A DNA stretch of 64,000 nt from Dyadobacter sp. SG02. GTDB taxonomy: Bacteria; Bacteroidota; Bacteroidia; Cytophagales; Spirosomataceae. Positions within the stretch are counted from its first letter, which is position 1. The number at the start of each line of letters is the position of its first letter. The position numbers and the translations under genes were made by a program. The stretch spans positions 1 to 64,000 of the forward strand of contig NZ_FNYL01000001.1 in assembly GCF_900109045.1 (NCBI RefSeq), written 5' to 3'. Of the stretch, positions 61,312 through 64,000 are shown piece after piece. The notes below the pieces were generated by a model. It was given only the letters and a program-made list of their open reading frames with translations, was not told the origin of the DNA and searched no databases.

Positions 61312-63495
61312 TTATTTCAATGCAAAGGCAATGTAGTTCCCGCCGATCTTCTGGCCGCGTCCGCCACCGGCTGCGATCACGATGTATTGCTTGCCGTCGA
61401 TCTGGTAGGTGATCGGCGTAGCGAAGCCACCTGCAGGTAATTGGTATTCCCAAACGGTTTTGCCCGTTTTCTTATCGAATGCGCGGATTTTCTCGTCTTT
61501 GGTACCGGCGATGAATACCAGTCCGCCAGCCGTGACGAGCGGGCCGCCGTAGCTGTCGGTACCGGTGACCGGAATGCCCTTTTTCGTCAATTCCGGGTAT
61601 TCGCCGAGCGGCACACGCCAGAGGTATTCGCCGGTATTCAGATCGATCGCATTCAAAGTGCCCCACGGCGGTTTCACGCCGGGATAACCGTTCTGGTCCG
61701 TGAAACGCTGCCAGGTTTTGCTCACGTAGGCAGGCACGTACGGGAAGCCGTCTTTGCTGGTGGGTTTGTTAGTCGCATTAGCCGTTTTGGTCGGCGCTGC
61801 GCCCTCTTTTTCACGATTTAAAAGAAAATCAATCAATGCGTCGTGCTCCTTATCAGACAAATGTCCGAACGAAGGCATACGACCACTACCGGTTTTAAGA
61901 ATACCTTTAATCTGCACCGGACTCAATTTTTTACCAATATCCACCAATGCAGGCAGTTCAGGGCCGCTTCCCTTCCGGTCCTGGCCGTGACAAGCCGCAC
62001 AATTGGCCAGGTACAGCGAATTGCCCAGTGTCCTCGGCGCTTCGGATTTCTTTTGCGCCGCATCGACCATAATCAGCTCCCAGGGCTCTTCATTCACATT
62101 CTGGTAAAAAACACCGTCCGGATCGACCGCATTACCGCCCCATTCCGCCCCGCCGCTATACCCGAACAGCAATGTACCGGTTGTATTTGGAGGAGAGAAT
62201 TTATGGTCTGTCTTGATTTTGAGATAACGCTCCTTCACGTATGCGTGCGCCTCGGGAGAAATATCTGTAATATCCGCTTCTGTAAATACCTGGCGGGAAA
62301 GCGGCGCTGGTTTCAAAGGAAATTTCTGGGTTGGATAAGGATGTTCGCCCGGGAGGCCATTTACAGGTACTTTCCGCTCCTCGACCGGGAAAACGGACGT
62401 GCCTTTATCACGATCGAGCACGTAAACGAGGCCGTCCTTCGTGCTCTGGACTACCACATCTACCCGCTTACCATTGTGCGTGATGGTCGTCAAATTCGGC
62501 GGGCTGGGATGGTCGCGGTCCCAGAGATCGTGGTGGATGGTCTGGTAATGCCACTTCCGCTTACCGGTTTCGGCGTCGAGGGCCATAATGCAATTGGCAA
62601 ACAGGTTACTACCTTCGCGGGCGCCGCCATAGAAGTCGGAAGCCGGTGATCCTGTGCCAAAATACACCACGCCCCGCTTTTCATCGAGGCTCATGCCGCT
62701 CCAATTGTTGGTCGCGCCGATCTTCTTGTAAGCGTCCTTCGGCCAGGTGTCGTAGCCATATTCACCGGGCTGCGGTATGGTGTGAAAAACCCATTTCAAA
62801 TCTCCCGTTACCACATCGAATGCACGGATATGCCCCGGTGCGGCGTCGCCTGATTCCGATACCGCCGAGCCTAGTATGAATGTGTTTTTAAATACAATTC
62901 CCGGGCTGGTCGCATTCACGGATAGCTTGCTCACATCATGATCCAGGCCCGTTTGTAAACCTGCATGAATATCCACGCGGCCATCTTTTCCAAAACCCTT
63001 GATAATCTCGCCTGTTACCGCATTCACGGCATACAGGCTCGACCCGACCGTGTAGAGTATACGTTTATCATCTCCATTCTCCCAGTACACCACACCCCGG
63101 TTCGAATTGAGCCGGTCGTCCTTGAATGGCTCGAATTTCCAGATTTGCTCACCGGTACCGGCTTTTAAGGCGAAGAGTTTCAATTCCGGCGTCGTGCCAT
63201 ACAGCACGCCATTAACCACAATCGGCTGACATTGAATGGCGCGGTTCCGTTGCCGGCCCGGATTGGCGGGGTCCGGCTTTTCGGAGGCGTCGTACATCCA
63301 GGCCACCTGCAAGTTCTGCACATTTCCGGTGTTGACCTGATCCAGCGGTGAATAGCGGTTCCCGGCCTTGTTACCTCCATAATTCGGCCAGTCGGAGTCC
63401 GGGGCCCCCAACATCATCGCCACGCACATTGCACCCACCGACAAGCCAATGCCCTTTTTCCAAAGCGCCGACCGCAAAAACTGCTCGCTTCCCAT
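61312..63495 (-). CDS. PQQ-dependent quinoprotein dehydrogenase with built-in cytochrome c domain
   Basis: The 727-residue enzyme starts with an export signal or anchor (SVGAMCVAMMLGA) and forms an eight-bladed propeller that holds PQQ. Marks are DWPNYGGNKAGNRYSPLDQV, the GVVYWENGDDKRILYTVGSS blade, and HHDLWDRDHPSPPNL. A cytochrome c domain with NCAACHGQDRKG is inserted at about residues 490-565, then the last blades (PPWGTLNAIDLNTGEYLWRV, TGTDSYGGPLVTAGGLVFIA) complete the fold. It oxidises an alcohol or aldose and passes electrons to its own heme. Its neighbours suggest a sugar substrate. Confidence 0.9.
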   Translation of the reverse strand: MGSEQFLRSALWKKGIGLSVGAMCVAMMLGAPDSDWPNYGGNKAGNRYSPLDQVNTGNVQNLQVAWMYDASEKPDPANPGRQRNRAIQCQPIVVNGVLYGTTPELKLFALKAGTGEQIWKFEPFKDDRLNSNRGVVYWENGDDKRILYTVGSSLYAVNAVTGEIIKGFGKDGRVDIHAGLQTGLDHDVSKLSVNATSPGIVFKNTFILGSAVSESGDAAPGHIRAFDVVTGDLKWVFHTIPQPGEYGYDTWPKDAYKKIGATNNWSGMSLDEKRGVVYFGTGSPASDFYGGAREGSNLFANCIMALDAETGKRKWHYQTIHHDLWDRDHPSPPNLTTITHNGKRVDVVVQSTKDGLVYVLDRDKGTSVFPVEERKVPVNGLPGEHPYPTQKFPLKPAPLSRQVFTEADITDISPEAHAYVKERYLKIKTDHKFSPPNTTGTLLFGYSGGAEWGGNAVDPDGVFYQNVNEEPWELIMVDAAQKKSEAPRTLGNSLYLANCAACHGQDRKGSGPELPALVDIGKKLSPVQIKGILKTGSGRMPSFGHLSDKEHDALIDFLLNREKEGAAPTKTANATNKPTSKDGFPYVPAYVSKTWQRFTDQNGYPGVKPPWGTLNAIDLNTGEYLWRVPLGEYPELTKKGIPVTGTDSYGGPLVTAGGLVFIAGTKDEKIRAFDKKTGKTVWEYQLPAGGFATPITYQIDGKQYIVIAAGGGRGQKIGGNYIAFALK

Positions 63496-63525
63496 TAATT
63501 CCAGAGTTTCGGTTTAAAGTTTCAG

Positions 63526-64000
63526 TTACTGGATCGACAGCTCATCCAGCGTATATGCCTTGTCGCGTGATGCGGTCTGCTCCCTGATGGTTTTCACATC
63601 TGCCGGGCGCACAGGCGGCGAGTTGGTAAATTCGTACCGCACATAACTGAGCACCGAAGCGATCCATTCGTCGTCGTTGTCTTTCATCGAAGGCATTTCC
63701 GTCGGATAAGTATTCCCCTCGATCGGTCCGGACAAGCCGTGCAACAGGATTCGAACGGACGCCTGGGTGTTGTTGCGGTTCAACCGCCGCGAACCTTTCA
63801 GTGCCGGTGCCGTTTTACTTTCCAAACCGGCCCCATCCGCCCCGTGACAGGTAGCGCACAGCGATTTGTAAATCACAGATCCATTCATGACCAACGTGCG
63901 ATCGGGCGCGTCGAGCCGCCCCAGTTTCGTCCCGAATTTCTTGGCATCCTCATTCTTTTCCACGCTTCTTTCCGCACGCGCAAGTACTTCCGCGCCCTTG
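63526..64000 (-). CDS. c-type cytochrome domain, C-terminal part (cut by window edge)
   Basis: The frame stays open to the right edge, so the N-terminus lies outside the window. The visible 157 residues start KGAEVLARAERSVEKNEDA and hold one heme site, SLCATCHGADGAG, with PTEMPSM as a likely methionine ligand, followed by an acidic C-terminal tail. This is the terminal heme domain seen in large exported dehydrogenases with a HEAT or propeller N-terminal part. It ends 30 bases before the PQQ dehydrogenase gene, so they form one operon with the enolase-family gene. A GTG at 63961-63963 is in frame but is probably internal. Confidence 0.75.
   Translation of the reverse strand, partial: KGAEVLARAERSVEKNEDAKKFGTKLGRLDAPDRTLVMNGSVIYKSLCATCHGADGAGLESKTAPALKGSRRLNRNNTQASVRILLHGLSGPIEGNTYPTEMPSMKDNDDEWIASVLSYVRYEFTNSPPVRPADVKTIREQTASRDKAYTLDELSIQ

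Overview
The window looks like a chromosomal segment from a Bacteroidota bacterium of the Cytophagales/Spirosomaceae type (Dyadobacter-like). This is inferred from two SusC/SusD pairs, an ECF sigma/FecR/STN-SusC signalling cassette, LytS/LytTR regulation, permease-prefix and CHRD proteins, and several candidate promoters with the Bacteroidota -7 element TAnnTTTG. No rRNA or tRNA gene was seen.

Layout. (1) 1-5440: the end of an IS1182-like transposase and a truncated dinD remnant, then imuB-dnaE2 (mutasome genes without a neighbouring imuA). (2) 5441-18618: a mixed block with an MpaB/DUF2236 protein, small secreted proteins, a c-type cytochrome, a frameshifted small gene, a calcineurin-like phosphoesterase, a Fic protein behind a repeated operator, PadR plus a permease-prefix membrane protein, a DUF1080 protein, an AlkD-like protein, a Tat-exported phospholipase C, a DoxX-like protein, a truncated sigma/anti-sigma pair and a DinB-like protein. 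(3) 18661-39590: a cobalamin locus. One minus-strand operon, behind a cobalamin riboswitch, runs btuF - PduO-type adenosyltransferase - cobU - cobT - cobS - cobC. A second minus-strand operon runs cobB - cobN - chlID - cobQ - cobD - cbiB. A plus-strand unit (riboswitch, cobalt/nickel permease, btuB) diverges from a third, less canonical riboswitch that points towards cobB. A type II toxin-antitoxin module lies between that riboswitch and cobB. (4) 39718-50735: susC-susD, DUF4440 and CHRD proteins, a membrane protein, and a LytS kinase / two NlpE-like secreted proteins / LytTR regulator operon. (5) 50868-64000, all minus strand: a cytochrome c fragment, a PQQ dehydrogenase and an enolase-superfamily dehydratase, then ECF sigma - FecR - susC(STN) - susD - SGNH/TPR protein.

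How the genes work together. The cobalamin genes cover corrinoid and cobalt uptake, a,c-diamide formation, cobalt insertion, adenosylation, side-chain amidation, aminopropanol attachment and nucleotide-loop assembly. The corrin-ring methylation genes are not in this window. The most interesting structure is regulatory: three cobalamin riboswitches carry the same GAATGAGT-type octamer repeats in a peripheral arm, and each is followed by a similar GCTTTC hairpin. Two of them form a divergent pair with facing promoters, and one of that pair now appears separated from its operon by the toxin-antitoxin genes.
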